A DNA stretch of 64,000 nt from Gordionus sp. m RMFG-2023 (GCF_954871325.1 NC_088775.1:38107561-38171560), one strand, 5' to 3'. Shown: positions 1-13,530, counted from the first letter of the stretch. Notes: generated by a model from the sequence alone, not told the origin. Numbers and translations: made by a program.

Positions 1-1100
1 TTTATTTAATCATATTCTAGGCTCGCAATACTAATTAATGTAAAATTAATATAGCCAATGTTACCATTCCATAATTACATTTTTTATTTAATCGGGCATG
101 GGCTTTTTACCACTCCTCTTACTTCCCATGGGCGTTTAAATAAGGGGTTTTACCTCTTGCATGCACAGGTAACTGCGGCCTGCCCAAAAAACGTGGATGA
201 TACTCTTAATTATTTCCCTTTTCCCAGTTCGATGTACTTTTCATGAGAGAACCAAGCGTTGCTCTGTTATATATATCTCTTGTATATGACGTTTATGGCT
301 AGTGGCTTAATATCACTATTTCAGGGAGAGCCACCTTTGAACGTAAGATTTTGATCGTAAAATGGTCCATTTTCGGTCAAAATGGACGATTTTTTCATTC
401 ACATTAATTTATATGCACGTATTGTTATATTATGCACCTAATTATTCTATTAGTAATTATTCTATTATGCATTTATTTAATATATTAGGTAATTCCAAGC
501 AATTTTTAATATCATCTACATTTTTTATCCAGGTAATTTTCTATTCATAAATATATCAGAAACTATTTCATTCAAGCAATTCTTGTATCACATGATATGC
601 AATTTTTATATCAGATTATATGCAATTTTTATATCAGATGATATGCAATTCTTATATCAGATTCAAGCAATTTATGAATATATCAGACATTTTTTAAATT
701 ATATTATGAGTATTTTTAATAAAATTTAATTAGCAAATTTGATATACAATTTCTTAATATAACTGAACTTTATAAATATGATTACTTAAGATTAATTTTA
801 ATGATTAAGAATATTTCACTTATGCATTTTCTCAATATAACTTATGCTATTCTTAATATAAAAGAATTCACTTATACAATTTCTTAATATAATTTATAAA
901 TAAAATTAATTGATAATTGAGTCATAGGATTTTATTTTATTATAAATTTGTATTGTCTGTGTTATAATTATACATTAATTTGATAATAGGAAGATCTATC
1001 AGCAAATATAAATTTGTCTATAATTTTTAAATCATATTGATTAATAAGATTATTGATATTCTCTTCTTTGGTTATGTATTTATTGTTGGTTTCTTTAAGG
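1..1100. other. AT-rich stretch without a recognisable gene
   Basis: I see no conserved coding sequence here. Short open frames near 58-246 and 362-550 have no recognisable domain and look random. A perfect 9-bp inverted repeat with a 5-nt loop lies at 365-387 and would form a small hairpin. A 23-bp tandem repeat (592-660) is listed separately. From about 740 to 900 the motif TTCTTAATATAA recurs loosely. Confidence 0.5.
592..660. repeat. 23-bp tandem repeat, three units
   Basis: Three consecutive 23-bp units (592-614, 615-637, 638-660) share the core ATATGCAATTYTTATATCAG. They differ at only two or three positions in all. Looser half-units containing TTCAAGCAATT flank the array. It is a simple minisatellite with no visible coding role. 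Confidence 0.8.
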
Positions 1101-1758
1101 CCATCCCCAAGTCTAGTTGAACCTATTTTAATTTTGTATCAATTTTATAAAAGCATATATATTTGGACGAGATGATTTAACTGATTTATTTAAAGCAGAG
1201 TGCCAACCCTCTAGGTGCTCTGGACCACATCTCTTGAGGAAACATTGAATTTTGCCCTATTAATATTATTATTAATTTATTTTATATATTTAGTGTGCCA
1301 AGCCAGGTTTTATCCATGTATAAAAAAATCTATCCATGGGAAGAATATTTATTATTTCAAATATATGGAAACTGAGTGCCACATCATTTATAACTTTGGT
1401 ATTTAGTAGAGGTAGTATACACATTCTTCTTACAATAGTTCTAACTATAGGATTCTCATTATAGAGGGATTTCAACAATAAAGTATTTACCTTTCTCCAT
1501 GTACTCTGGGTATAATGGGAAATGCAACCTAACTATATATTAAATTAAAATATAACATAAAATAATATTATTATTTTACCTTTGATTTGGATCTGTAAAA
1601 ATACTTTCCGCAAAGTTTCTATAGCAGCTTGCTCAAAATCTAACTGAGCAAATTTACTTGTCTAAATACAATCATGCTTCTCACATATCTCTTTGATCAT
1701 GTATTTGACAAAACGGCATATATGACAACCAACATATGTTCCTTATAATAAACATGAC

Positions 1759-4700
1759 CAGGTTTGCCAGGTCAAAATTTTCAAATTGCGGGAGAAATTT
1801 GGTATTATGCAAGAGAAATATAAAAATTGTGGTAGAAATATAAAAATAATTTTTTGCGGGCCGAAGGCCTGCATGCCGGTCGGGATTTTGAATTGACTTA
1901 ATTATCCGCCTGATATTTTTTATTTAGTTTATATAAATACAAAGTCGGTAACTATTTTTTAAAATAGAATAACATCTTGATTTATTAAAATATATTAATT
2001 TATAAAAAAAAACCAACGATCTTTTTTAAATATAAAAGAATGTAAACAAGATAAAATTTTATAAAAAAAACTATTTTAATTTTACAATTAAAAAAATATT
2101 TTATGCGAATGTCTCGCAAAACGACCGCAATTGGAAATCTACCGTGTATGTATAACATTATAGGGATAGGCGCTTAATTATCACGTCTCACGTTTAAATA
2201 CATAATATGGTACTCCAAAAATAAGAAATAATACAGGAAAACTACAGTTGCGGCAATTGTAATCACTTATCTTGTAGTATAACATTCACAGAGATACTTA
2301 TCATCACAATGTTGATAGAATCTTTTCCCCATAATATTTAACGACTCTAATATAAATGAAAACTATACTTGTAGAACAAAAATGAGCAAGGCTATCATCA
2401 ATGTTTTAGGACCTAAATCCAGGAGGTTATTTTTTACGATTTAAAAAATGGGCATACATATGCAATTTTAACAGATGCATCTAATAAGCTCAGCTATTTC
2501 ATCAAAATTAAGGTCGTTTCTATAAAACTATTAAATATTTTCTCCTCAAATAGTGAAAAATCCAAAGACATAGCTAACCATATAATGGTAAATATAGCAG
2601 ATTCGAGATTATCAATAAATTGCATGTCAGCTTTCTGATCTGAAAATGCCTCAGTGAATTTGGTAAAAACAGAGTGTATTTACAGAATTGAGTCAACACA
2701 ATGTTGGTTGCAATATGTTCCTAATACCCGCTATCGATAGAATTTTAAAATTTTATAAACCTTTAAAAAAATATTTCATAAGTAAAGATTATAAAAGCTG
2801 TCTTAATATTTTGAATTTTTTTTTCAATAATGAATGGCAGAGGTATATTTAGGAATGATTTCACATGTAGGAAATCTACTACATGCTGTTAATGTGTAGT
2901 TGCAATCAGAAGAATCTTAACAAAGATTACAAAATTATGCTGCAGATGTGTTCATCTTTACAGTTAAAAATTGACAATAAATAATATGGCGCCATTGCTA
3001 AAACTTAATTATATTTTATTTGAGATTTAAATAATAGAGCTAAATGTTTACCGTCGTTATTGAGATATTTATAAAATTCCTGAAATGGCATATTATATAT
3101 TTGTGTAACTATTAGCTCGGCCTCTAATATTGTTTAAGCAATCCGATTACTCTCCTTTTTCCCTGTAGTCCTTATCAGGCTAAAAATTCTCTCGGATGAG
3201 GCATTAGAATGAGGTAAGGAGAAGACATACTCGCATATTTTTCCCAAGCATGGGGATTTATCGTTATAACGAAAAAATTCTACCCATTTCTCCTCTGCTT
3301 TTAGACCATCTAACTTTAAGTATTTTGGCGAATCATAAAAAATAGAGAGAATTACAATCTCCTCAAACAAGAAATCAATATCTTTATATATTTTTAATAT
3401 AATTATTAAATTATAAAAACCATCAATTGATGGTTTCTGTTCCAAGGTCATAATATTTATACATTTGTAAATAGAGTTATTAAAATTAAATTTTGATTGT
3501 AAATATTCTAAAATTGTCTTAATAAAAATATCTGCTTCATTTAAAAATGTATTAATTAGAGTATTATTTGAACATTTTAATATAATATTTTCAGAGCGCC
3601 ATAAAATTTATTATCAATTTTTAACTGTAGAGATGAACAGAGCTGTAGCACGATTTTCTGAATATTTTTTATGAAGAATATTCTGATTGCAATTGAATAT
3701 TAACTGCATGAAGTAGATTTCCTACATGTGAAACGAATCCCAAATATGCTTCTGCCATTTCATACTCTAAAAAATTTTTCAAAATTTTAGTGCAGCTTTT
3801 AAAATCTTTATTTAAGAAGTATTTTTTTAAGGGTTTGTAAAATTTTAAAATTCTATCGATGGCAGGTATTGATGACAACCACCTAATAGGTATATATCGC
3901 AACAACTCACACCATTCCAAGTCAGACCACTTCACCAACTCTTTTAATTCATTAAATCTTTTTGTTGATGACTAAATTCGTTAAAACATTTCATCACAAT
4001 TATTTCGACATCCACAGATAGTACATTTATTGCCTTCTTGCATGAATTATGTAGTATATGGCATATACAGCCAATTGGTATTAATTCATTATTGTGCTAC
4101 CTCAATTCGGTAACTTTGGTTTTTGCCAAAATTTACAGAGGCATTATCAGCGCAGAAAGCTGACATGCAAATCTTTGATAACCCTAAATCAGCTATATTT
4201 ACCATTATGTGGCTAGCTACATCGTTGAATTTTTCACTATCCGAGGAAAAAATTTTACAGTTTTATTGAAATGTTCTTATTCTTGTTGAAATAGCGATAG
4301 ATCGAGGGAAATGCTTTAATATTTCCCTTATTAGTTGATTCTGTTAGAATTGCATATGGGTGCCCATCTTTCAAATCGTCTAGAATTGGACCTCTAGGAG
4401 GTACTAAAACACATGTGATAGCCTTGCTCATTTTTGTTCTGCCACAAGTAGGGTTTGCACTTATATTGGAGTCGGTAAATATCATGAGAAAAAGATTCAA
4501 CCCACATTGTGATGATATAGCTCTGTGAATGTTGAACTACATGCTAGATGTATACAATTTCCGCAAATGTAGTTGCATCTGTATTATTTATTGTTTGAGA
4601 ATATTTTTGTATTGCAATCGATGTTGATATACTCCCCTGTACTGACTTAGAATAAATGATGTTGATTTATTATTGGATAAAAATAAAACAGGATAGAAAG

Positions 4701-4970
4701 AAATTTTACAAACTAGACATGTTTTTCGAATAAATATTTAAAATTATTTTAAAAATATAAAAATAATCAATTAATGTATCTCAAAATTATTATTTATACA
4801 TTAAAAATGTTAAAATACTTTTAAAAAAAATTGCGGGAGAAATTAAAAAATTGCGGTAGATTTTTGCGGGAGATTTCCAATTGCGGTAGTTTTGCGGGAG
4901 AGATATGTCTGCGTGTAAACTAAAAAATTGCGAGAATCTCCCGCTAATGGGGGGAGACATAGCAACCATG
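1759..4970 (-). mobile_element. hAT-A: hAT DNA transposon with both ends, inserted in the MULE
   Basis: Both ends are defined by a perfect 8-bp target duplication, AACATGAC, at 1751-1758 and 4971-4978, the size expected for hAT elements. Terminal repeats are imperfect: CAGGTTTGCCAGGTC at one end, and CATGGTTGCTATGTC as the inverse of the other. The minus strand carries transposase pieces. An N-terminal part at 4500-4255 contains CGRTKMSKAIT and DGHPYAILTESTNKGN. A middle part at 3938-3669 contains IRWLSSIPAIDRIL. The C-terminal dimerisation segment is at 3451-3134 (NASSERIFSLIR). The frame is interrupted, so no intact transposase remains. Repeated TTGCGGKAGA motifs crowd the end at 4829-4915, as transposase-binding subterminal sites do in other hAT elements. 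It shares its sequence with hAT-B. Confidence 0.9.
2225..2995 (+). repeat. Inverted partial copy of hAT-A's own transposase region
   Basis: This segment, read on the plus strand, resembles the minus-strand transposase region of the same element at about 3593-4605. It has the same order of motifs: AATACAG, ATGAGCAAGGCTATCA, ATGGGCAT, GAATGGCAGA, then the stretch ending CAGTTAAAAATTGACAATAA. The copy is about 240 bp shorter than its counterpart and roughly 80% identical by eye. The C-terminal dimerisation segment (3134-3451) lies in the loop between the arms and is not duplicated. The same module occurs at the same place in hAT-B, so it is a family trait. Confidence 0.75.
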
Positions 4971-7900
4971 AACATGACTGAATAAAGCTGCCGGTAAATA
5001 TTTGGTGCTATAAAAAAAGTGCCATCCATGTACACTGTATCTGATTCAGTCATGATCTTAATAAATTCAGATGTTGAAAAAAAAAAGATTTAATTATTAT
5101 GGTTCCCTAAAAGTAATGGTTGCCTTTCACATAATGTGAAATCAATAGGTAATATAAAATCCATGGATGTTTTAGGTAGATTAGGATCCATTGATTTTTG
5201 GACTGTTTGATAAGTTGGTGCATCAGGATATCTATTGATATTAGGCACTTTTTGTAATTTATCACCAAGGACCATATTGTATATCTTTTTCTTAGATTCC
5301 AGTGTATTTAATTCCATAGCTTCCTTAAGAGAATTTCGTGTCTCTCAAGACTTGAGAACTCCTCCACATCATATTCATGTTGATATATGCCAGTACATCT
5401 AATTATCAATTTTTTTATATTTGCAGTCGCAAAAATAGACGTTGACGATATGTGGTATCATTTTTTATATAATCTTTTATGATAAATATCCATCATGATA
5501 TAGGCACAAATTCCCTGTTGGAATATATTGTATATCTAAAAATCAAAGTGTCAAAATATAAATTATTTATAATCAAATTATATAAAAGTAATATTTACTT
5601 GAATTTTCACTGTTGGAATTATGTAATTCTAATAAGATTTCTATATTATTAATGTCTTATTAATTTATACAATTATTTTTGTTACTTGAAATTGAAGGAT
5701 AAAAGTTATATCTGGTAATTGGTTGTATTTTGGGGTTGTATCTGTTGCGGTTGTATATTTGTTTGGTTGTATTAGCTTGTTTATTCAAAAATAATTATTT
5801 TATTAGTTACTTATTGATTACTAGATGAGTTACTGGGTATGTTAGTATTCTGATCTGTACAAGATGTACATTGAGAATCTTTACCTAAATTAATGTAAGT
5901 AATCTAGATAAGTTTAGTATTAAATATACCTACAGCTGTTAGATGATTTTGTGTCACTTCAAATACACTACCTACTAATTTACCTCTGCCTTTACAATAT
6001 CTCCTTCATGCAGCGTTAATATTCTATGTATGGGATATTGAAATAGGTTATAGTAAAGTATATCCTTACCTTTATTAGGAATGGGTTGTCCAAAAAAAAA
6101 ATTTTTTTTAATTTAATATAATATATCATACTTTACAATGATTCATTTCTTCTTTTAACAAATAGTCTCATATTATAAGCTACACTATTAACCATAGTGT
6201 TTTAAATGATTTTAATTTACTGCGATTAAATAGACCAATCAGAAAAATAATTGACCAAATTTACAATCAAATAACTTTACGATCATAGTTAGGCAAATCC
6301 TATTTCAATTATCCATAGTAGGTGGCATTTTTGATCTGCTCAATAAATTTTTTACTTCATTTTGAAATTTTAAAAATAGAATACTAAATTATATTAATAC
6401 AAATAAAATTGCTAATTTCAATATTCTAGAAAAATTAAAGTGGAGCACAATTTTGTAATCATTAAGGATTTTGAAATGGTTTTTTTACAATTGGATGTCC
6501 TTAGTAGCATTCATTTGTGACTTTTGCATCCCATAAAGGAGATGGAAATTTTATTATAAACATAAACCAGAGAGAATCTTTTATACCTCAATTAGCCACT
6601 CTCATACTACAATGAGACTGAAGATAAGATTTATAAAATATGTATCTGTTATATCTTAATATCTTATATAATTTAAAAGGTTATAATTTGAATATTATTT
6701 TTGTAATACAATATTATAACTTTCCTACATTCAATATTATATTATCGAAGTGAATTATATAAAAGTATATATAAACAAAAGAATTACAAATAAAATTCAT
6801 TATTATTTTTAAACTTTAATCGATATAATATTTGGCGACGAGGTAAAAAAAGTCGCGCGGTTCTTCGGTCAAGTTAAATGTTATATAGTATTATAAAAAA
6901 ATTCTATTTATAAAAAAAAAAATAGATTTGTTTAGAAATTATGGATAAAATTATTACAGAAATTCAAAAAAAAAATGATGAATGATCTATTGACGACTAT
7001 ACTACATAAAATACATAATGAATGTTAAAAATATTCCTCAAACTGACGTCACTTTGAAAAATTATTTATATCTTATGGAGAAATAAATATTATAACTGAT
7101 ATAAAAAAAATTACTCTTTCCAAGAAAAATTGGTGATTGGGCAGATATATACAAAATTGCAAAACAACTTTATAAAGATGAAAGAACTGTTCTGACATCT
7201 ATAATTGATTTTATTATATTAAGTCGCGGACCTACAGAATCCGTTTTGAGTTATTTAAAGACTATAAAGGAGCTAGTCCGAAAATACGAATTTGAGATAA
7301 TATAAAACTAAGAATTCGCGATCAATTAATCGCTGGACTAAAGATGTCACAACTAGATAAAGAACTACGTTTACGATACCCAGACATTAAAGACGAAGAC
7401 CAACGGTTAAGCTTAAACAAAGTTATAGAAATGGCTTTAACGATCCGACTTAGAAATAAATAATACAACTAAAATGGTTTATAAAATCAAAGAAACGACC
7501 AGATATAATGTTAATAATGAACGATTAAATCAAAATGATAATAATAATCGGCAGTATAATGATAATAGGCAATATCAAAATGATAATGGTTATAATAACT
7601 ACCACACAAATAATAATAATACAAGAAACCCTTGCTATCTTTGTAATCGTTTTCATGCAATTCGAAATTGTCCAGCATATGGAAAAACGTGCAACAAATG
7701 TAAGAAACCAAACCACTTTGCCGTGTGTTGTAAAACTAGATGAAAAATTTAAGGTACAAATTACAATAATAATGACGATTCAGATTTCTCAATAAGAAAA
7801 GTATACAAATATGGACAGCACCCAACAATTTCGGTATTAATAAATAATCACGAAATTAAAATCGAATATTATACAGGTTCAGCAGTAACCATCATTAATA

Positions 7901-10264
7901 CAATATGGAATAAAATTGGGAAGCCAAAACTTAGAATGGCTAGAGCTCCAACTACATGTGGAAATAATAAAATAAAAATTATGGGCGAAGCTTATGTAAA
8001 AGTGCAATTAGATGATAAAATAAAATAGCTTCCGTTATTATTTATAAAAACAAATGATGCATATTTGGATTTCCTTGGATTATAGAATTATGTAAAAGTA
8101 AATAGGATCAGCAAATATAATAATGAAAACATGAAATATGATAACGATATCATGTACAAGAATGGCGCTAATAATATAATTGCAGATGCTTTCTCGCGAA
8201 ACAAATAGAGAAAAATAATGATAGAATAACAAGCGAAAATAAAACAGTGAATTATATAAGAAATCTTACTTATGACACATTAACTCTATCTAGATAAGAA
8301 CTTAGAGTTGAAACCGCAAAAGATCCAATTTTAAGAAGAGTAAAAATATTAATAAATGGTACAAATATACAAAATCAAGCACCATGTACAAGCTTTAAGA
8401 ACAAGAATAGATGAAATAGAAAATGATGGATGTCAAAAACAATGCATGCCTTATACCCAGGGTTGCCATGTTAACATTTTAATATATAAATAATAATTTT
8501 GAGAAACATTAATTGATTATTTTTATATTTTTAAAATAATTTCAAATATTTATTCGAAAAACATGTCTAGTTTGTTAATTTCTTTCTATCCTGTTTTATT
8601 TTATCCAATAATAAATCAACATCATTTCATTCATGTAAGTCAGTACAGGGGAATCGATTGCAATACAATAATATTCTCTAATAAATAATACAGATGCAAC
8701 TACATTTGCGGAAATCGTATACATCTATCATGTAGTTCAACATTCACGGAGCTATATCATCACAATGTAGGTCAAATCTTTTTCTCATGATATTTAACGA
8801 CTCCAATATAAGTGCAAACCTTACTTGTGGCAGAACAAAAATGAGCAAGGCTATCACAAGTGTTTTAGTACCTGAATCCTAGAGGTCAATTCTAGACAAT
8901 TTGAAAGATGGGCATCCATATGCAATTCTAACAGATGCAACTAATAAGGGAAATATTAAAACATTTCCCTCGATCCTTCGCTATTTCAACAAGAATAAGA
9001 ACATTTCAATAAAACTGTTAAAAAATTTTCCTCAGATAGTGAAAAATCCAACGATGTAGCTAGCCACATAATGGTAAATATAGCCAGCGTCTACATGGCC
9101 GGGGAGGGTAGGAGACAAATGCCTCCAAAATATATTGGCATTTTTGGGGGTAGGTATTGATTTTTTTTTTGGGGGGGGGGGGGGGTAATTTTTGATTTGA
9201 ATTATAATCTTTTTAAATCCATTAATTGATACGATTATGATGGTTATCGTTAATTTTCTGACAAATGCCAATTAAAGTAAAGATATTTTTCAATTAATAA
9301 ATAATATATACTTTATTTGTGAACCATTTTCATTTACCATTTTATCAAGTTAATTTTCACATTTCCTATTTGGTACTTTTCTTAGAGGTTAATATATTTA
9401 TATTATGTTTTTTAATAAATTTATAAGTAATATTTTTAATTTATTATTGTAACTAAAGACAATAAATATTATTGAAAATATACCTTAAATTTGTGAATTA
9501 ATAGAAACTCATTTTTTATTTAAAATTTTACCAATATATTAAAATAAAATTAAAGTAGGCAGGGTATAGAGAAAATAAATTATATATTTTATTATTAAAT
9601 ATTTTTTTTAACTTTATCACACTATTTTTATATCTATATTTACTTTATAAAGTTCAATTTAACAATATGTTTAATAGGTTAATTAATAATAATAATTTAA
9701 AACCAAAGTATTAGAAAAACTTAGTAAGTTAATATAATGTAGTAAAATAATAAAAGTAAGGTAATGCTAATTTCTAAGAATTTTTAAATTTAAATCTTTT
9801 CATCTTTAATTGTATTAAGATTTCAAAGTTCTTTTACTTTTTTTTAATATAAATTTTATCCTTAAAATATGAATTGGATTCAACTATTTTCAAAATGTTA
9901 TCTGTGTGAATTTCATCCTCTTTATTTACATTATGTGTTATATTGTTTATATTATTATCATTGTTTATTTAGCTATTAGAATTTCTTTAGATAATATACT
10001 TTCATCATGAATTTCACAATTTTATTTATACTAATTTTTATTTATAAGATTACTATTGTTTTTACTGTCATTATAATATCTTTTATGATTTCTTCATGTG
10101 ATCGCAGTTTTATATTAGTCTGCTCTATTATGCCTATGAATCTTTCAAGTATATTTTCAAAATGTTTTAACATGATCTTCCTAACAAAGACATTTTATTA
10201 ATGTTTTTAACGCGTTCAAAATTTGTGAAATCCCTTTTTATTCTACATTCACTTGTGCTGCACC

Positions 10265-10487
10265 TAGTGTTGTTAAACGGCTCGTTTTGAGCCGATTTTT
10301 AAAAACGGCTTACTCAATATTTTAGTCAGAAAAATATTGCCTAAGCCGTGAGATCTCGCTAATAGATGTCCAAACCTTTGTTCCTTCTATAAACAAAATC
10401 TTCAGGCTTGCGTAATACTATTCTGGATGAAATATTGAGTTAGCAGTTTTTCAAAATCGGCTCAAAACGAGCCGTTTAACAACACTA
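10265..10487. mobile_element. 223-bp hAT-type MITE inside hAT-C
   Basis: The element begins TAGTGTTGTTAAACGGCTCG and ends with the inverse, CGAGCCGTTTAACAACACTA. It is flanked by a perfect 8-bp target duplication GCTGCACC (10257-10264 and 10488-10495). The terminal inverted repeats extend to about 38 bp, with an internal CGGCTCGTTTTGAGCCG palindrome in each. It has no coding capacity. The 8-bp duplication and the TIR start point to the hAT superfamily. It is the innermost member of the nest. Confidence 0.92.
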
Positions 10488-10607
10488 GCTGCACCTATCA
10501 CTTGTATCGTCTTGCCATTGTAACCTGATAACTTTATGTTGGACTTGATAATATTTTTAATGCCAATTTTCTCAATCATGTATTCTTGTAGAATTAAAAC
10601 ATATATT

Positions 10608-11085
10608 ATAAACTTAATTATAATGTTGTTAAGAAAAAAATTGCCATTTGGCTAAAATTTTATTAAAAATTTAGTTTTTCATAAGGAAGCAAATTATAAC
10701 TCCTCTTTATTTATAGAAAATCTCAGTTATTGAAGATTCAAAAATTGTATTATCTCCTCATCCAATCCCCAGTTCCAGTGAGGCCCTTACTTTGCATGAT
10801 GAGGTATTTAATTTAAATACGAATTATATGATAACTTTTGAAGGAAATAAATTATGATTATGAGGTTATTCATATTTCCAAGATTTATTAAAAACTTAAT
10901 TATAATATAGCTAAGAATAAAATGACCATTTGAATAAAATTTTATTAAAATATAGTTTTTCATAAGTAAACAAATTATACTCTTTATTTATAGCAAATCT
11001 CCATTATTGAAGATTCACAAATTGTACTATCTCCTCATCCAATCCTCAGTTACAGTGAGGCGCTTACTTCCTAAATAAAATTTAT
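10608..11085 (+). repeat. Direct duplication of about 190 bp in hAT-C (10608-10800 and 10893-11085)
   Basis: Two copies about 285 bp apart both run from ACTTAATTATAAT through TTTTCATAAG to a conserved stretch reading TCTCCTCATCCAATCC, then CAGTGAGGC. Translated, both contain VIEDS.IVLSPHPI..SEAL, so the duplication probably includes a short coding exon of the transposase N-terminus. The second copy lies directly upstream of the conserved segment GPCQPCTNKFQYPVTHKRF. Confidence 0.65.
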
Positions 11086-13530
11086 TTAAAATTGCTGTAG
11101 GCCCATGTCAGCCATGTACAAATAAATTTCAATATCCTGTTACTCACAAGAGGTTTTAAATAATATATGATTTTCATTAATTTTTACCCATCCATTATTT
11201 CTATACCAGTATTTTTTTTTTACTTTTTAAACAGGAGCATGAATATAACCTATTATAGAAAGGTTAATATAGATGGTTCCCTCAACCCCAGAAATTGGCT
11301 ATCTTATAGCACTACTTTAGACAAAGTCTTTTGTCTATATTGTATTATGTTTGGTGGCACTAAGTCCAATACTTTTTGGACTCAACTTGGAGTAAATAAT
11401 TGGAAAAACATTAAGCGTGACTTAGAGAGACACGAAGCATCTTCTCTTCATAAAGATTGTGAATATGCAAACATGACTTGGCTTGCAAATAAGCGCATTC
11501 AAGATCATTTGCTATCAAATAAGCTTGATATAATCATGGAAAATCGTAATATAGTTCATAATATTATCGATGCCATTATGTACCTTATAAAATGTAATAT
11601 AGCCTTTTGGGGTTCTAATTCGAATGAAGGTAATTTTATGTGTCTCACAAAATTAATGGCAAAAACGGTTCCAACTTTACGTGCATACATAGATAGCAAC
11701 GAAAAATTGCGGAGAAAAAAATCAGATAAAATTTCGAGACCTTATATAAATTTGCTGTCATATATCCACGTGAAAAAAATAACTGAAATTATAGGATAAA
11801 AATAACGAAAAGCATTATTCAAAAAATTAAAGAGAATCGTGCCTATAGCATCATATTAGATGGAACATATGATGTGTCTAAAAAAGAATGCATAGTTTTG
11901 CTTGTACGGTATATAGAAGATGATCTGCATCCATATCCTGTAGAAAGGATCATACATGTTTTTACAACATCAGAAACCAGTGGGGAAAATATAAGGAAAC
12001 ATATTTTTTGTAAGTTTAATGATCTTGGTCTTCCTCTTGATTATTTGGTTGGACAAAGTATGGATGGTGCAGGGAATGTGAGAAGAGTATACAAGGGAAT
12101 GCAGGCTTTAATATTGAAAGAGGCTCCAAAAGCCATCTATATTTGGTGCCATGCACATAGGCAAATTTAGTAGTTGCTCATGTTTGTGGATGCAAAATTG
12201 AAATGAAAAAGGCAATGGGAATATTAGATGAGTTATATAATTTTATGAATGGAGTTAGACGTCAAGGTGTGTTTGTTAAATATCAAATGAGAAAGTCCAA
12301 GAAATCTCTTAAAAGAATTAAAAACACAATAAGGTAAATAAAATATTTTTAATGAAGCTTATATATTTTCAGAAATTGGTCATCATCCTACAAATCTGTA
12401 GAAATCTTTTTAGATGTTTTTGAACATATTTTAACATCATTAGTTGAATTAAAAGATTCTAATGATCTAAGCACCTCTTCCATTGCCGATGGATTATTAT
12501 CCAGAGTTAAGGATGAAAATTTTATATTAAGTCTATTTATTTTGAAAGAAATATTGAAATGTACACATGAGGCTTGAATTGAAATGCAGGCAGTTGGTAA
12601 TGATTTGGCTATGGTAACCAAATTAATTCAACATATAAAGAATAAATTACAAAAACTAAAAGGTTAATATTAGTTACTATTTCTATAAATTATTTTAAAA
12701 TATAGCTAATGGAGACAATATTTTTTAAAGATTACACTCCTTATCTACTAGTTTTTTGAAGAAGAATAATGTAATAACTGATTTGTATAATATGAAATCA
12801 ATATTCAAATTGGATTAAACAGAATTCAATAATTATGTTGAACAAAAAAAAACAAGTTGAATAAATTTAAAAATTTTAAATTATTATTTATTGTTATAGA
12901 TATAAAACGGAAATATTTTTCCCTGTGCTAAATGCAATAATTAACCACCTAAATGATCGATTTAATTATGATTGTTTAAATTTTTTATCACCAATATCCA
13001 TTTTTACTCCCGCTGGGATTATGGATAATGAAAAAATAGAAGGAGAGCAAATATTCGAAATTTGTCATACTTATCAATTGGATGTCCAAAACATTGTTGA
13101 TGAATATATAATGATTTTCGCTCTTTATATTTGGAGTCTCAATCAATCATTTTTTGCGAAGATCTTTTGGTTAAAAAGAATGACGCGTTATATATTGATG
13201 AAAGTAATTTATTGATATTTTATTTGTAATTGTATATAATTAAAGGTATTGGAAAAGATCAAACTACCGAAGAAAATTTCAATAGCGAAATCATGACCAA
13301 AATAAAAAAATAGATAAAATATTCTTTTATATTTCCATACCGACTTTTAAATCAATTAAATTCTTATTCTAATTTAAATTTATTATATAAATATTTATTA
13401 ACCCTTCCTACAACTTCCTGTTCAGCTGAAAGAGCCATGAGTAAAGTAAAAATTAACAAAACTCGAATGCGGGATAAAATTTCGGACCCATTTTTAGAAA
13501 TTACTGTTAATATCCAGCGAAATTGATATT
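11080..13530 (+). pseudogene. hAT-C transposase (TTF zinc finger, DUF4371, hAT dimerisation)
   Basis: The order of parts matches ZMYM1-like hAT transposases. A conserved GPCQPCTNKFQYP segment lies near 11100. A TTF-type zinc finger follows at about 11240-11500 (NPRNWLSYS, VFCLYCIMF, then RHEASSLHKDC). The DUF4371 core is at 11840-12160 (IILDGTYDVS, then GQSMDGAGNVR and WCHAHR). The C-terminal dimerisation segment is at about 13400-13510 (LLTLPTTSCSAERAMS). Introns are visible: an acceptor TTTTAAACAG near 11235, and one intron with donor AG/GTAAAT near 12333 and acceptor TTTTCAG near 12372. Damage is modest: a frameshift just after CHAHR, near 12163, and an in-frame TGA near 12577. In that respect it is the best-preserved of the hAT copies. 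Confidence 0.8.

Larger units (their letters stand above)
1180..6110 (-). mobile_element. Decayed MULE (Mutator-like) transposon with FLYWCH finger, split by hAT-A
   Basis: Read on the minus strand, pieces appear in the order of a metazoan FLYWCH-MULE transposase. At about 6090-5930 is a FLYWCH-like segment (RCMKEI, then CKGRGKLVGSVFEVTQNHLT). A second FLYWCH-like segment is at about 5540-5340 (IIRCTGIYQHEYDVEEFSSLE). A linker with KSMDPNLPKT follows at 5317-5090. The start of the MULE domain is at 5053-4979 (DTVYMDGTFFIAPNIYRQLYS). After the hAT-A insertion the domain continues at 1740-1500 (VVIYAVLSN, DFEQAAIE with shifts, CISHYTQSTWRK). The C-terminal part is at 1478-1230 (PLLNTKVINDVA, then GPEHLEGWH). 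The reading frame is broken by several stops and shifts, so it is dead. The DFEQA and C..H.QSTWRK motifs are typical of PF10551. Outer ends and terminal repeats were not found. Confidence 0.75.

Noticed and set aside
592-660. Short tandem repeats considered as a CRISPR array
   Set aside because: The units abut without unique spacers and the genome is eukaryotic. The arrays at 37742 and 52100 were rejected for the same reason: their spacers are themselves repeated.
9160-9186. T then G homopolymer run considered as a telomere-like or retroposon tail
   Set aside because: It lies inside hAT-C with no terminal features nearby. A simple homopolymer or sequencing artefact is more likely. The same holds for the C run near 35990-36003.
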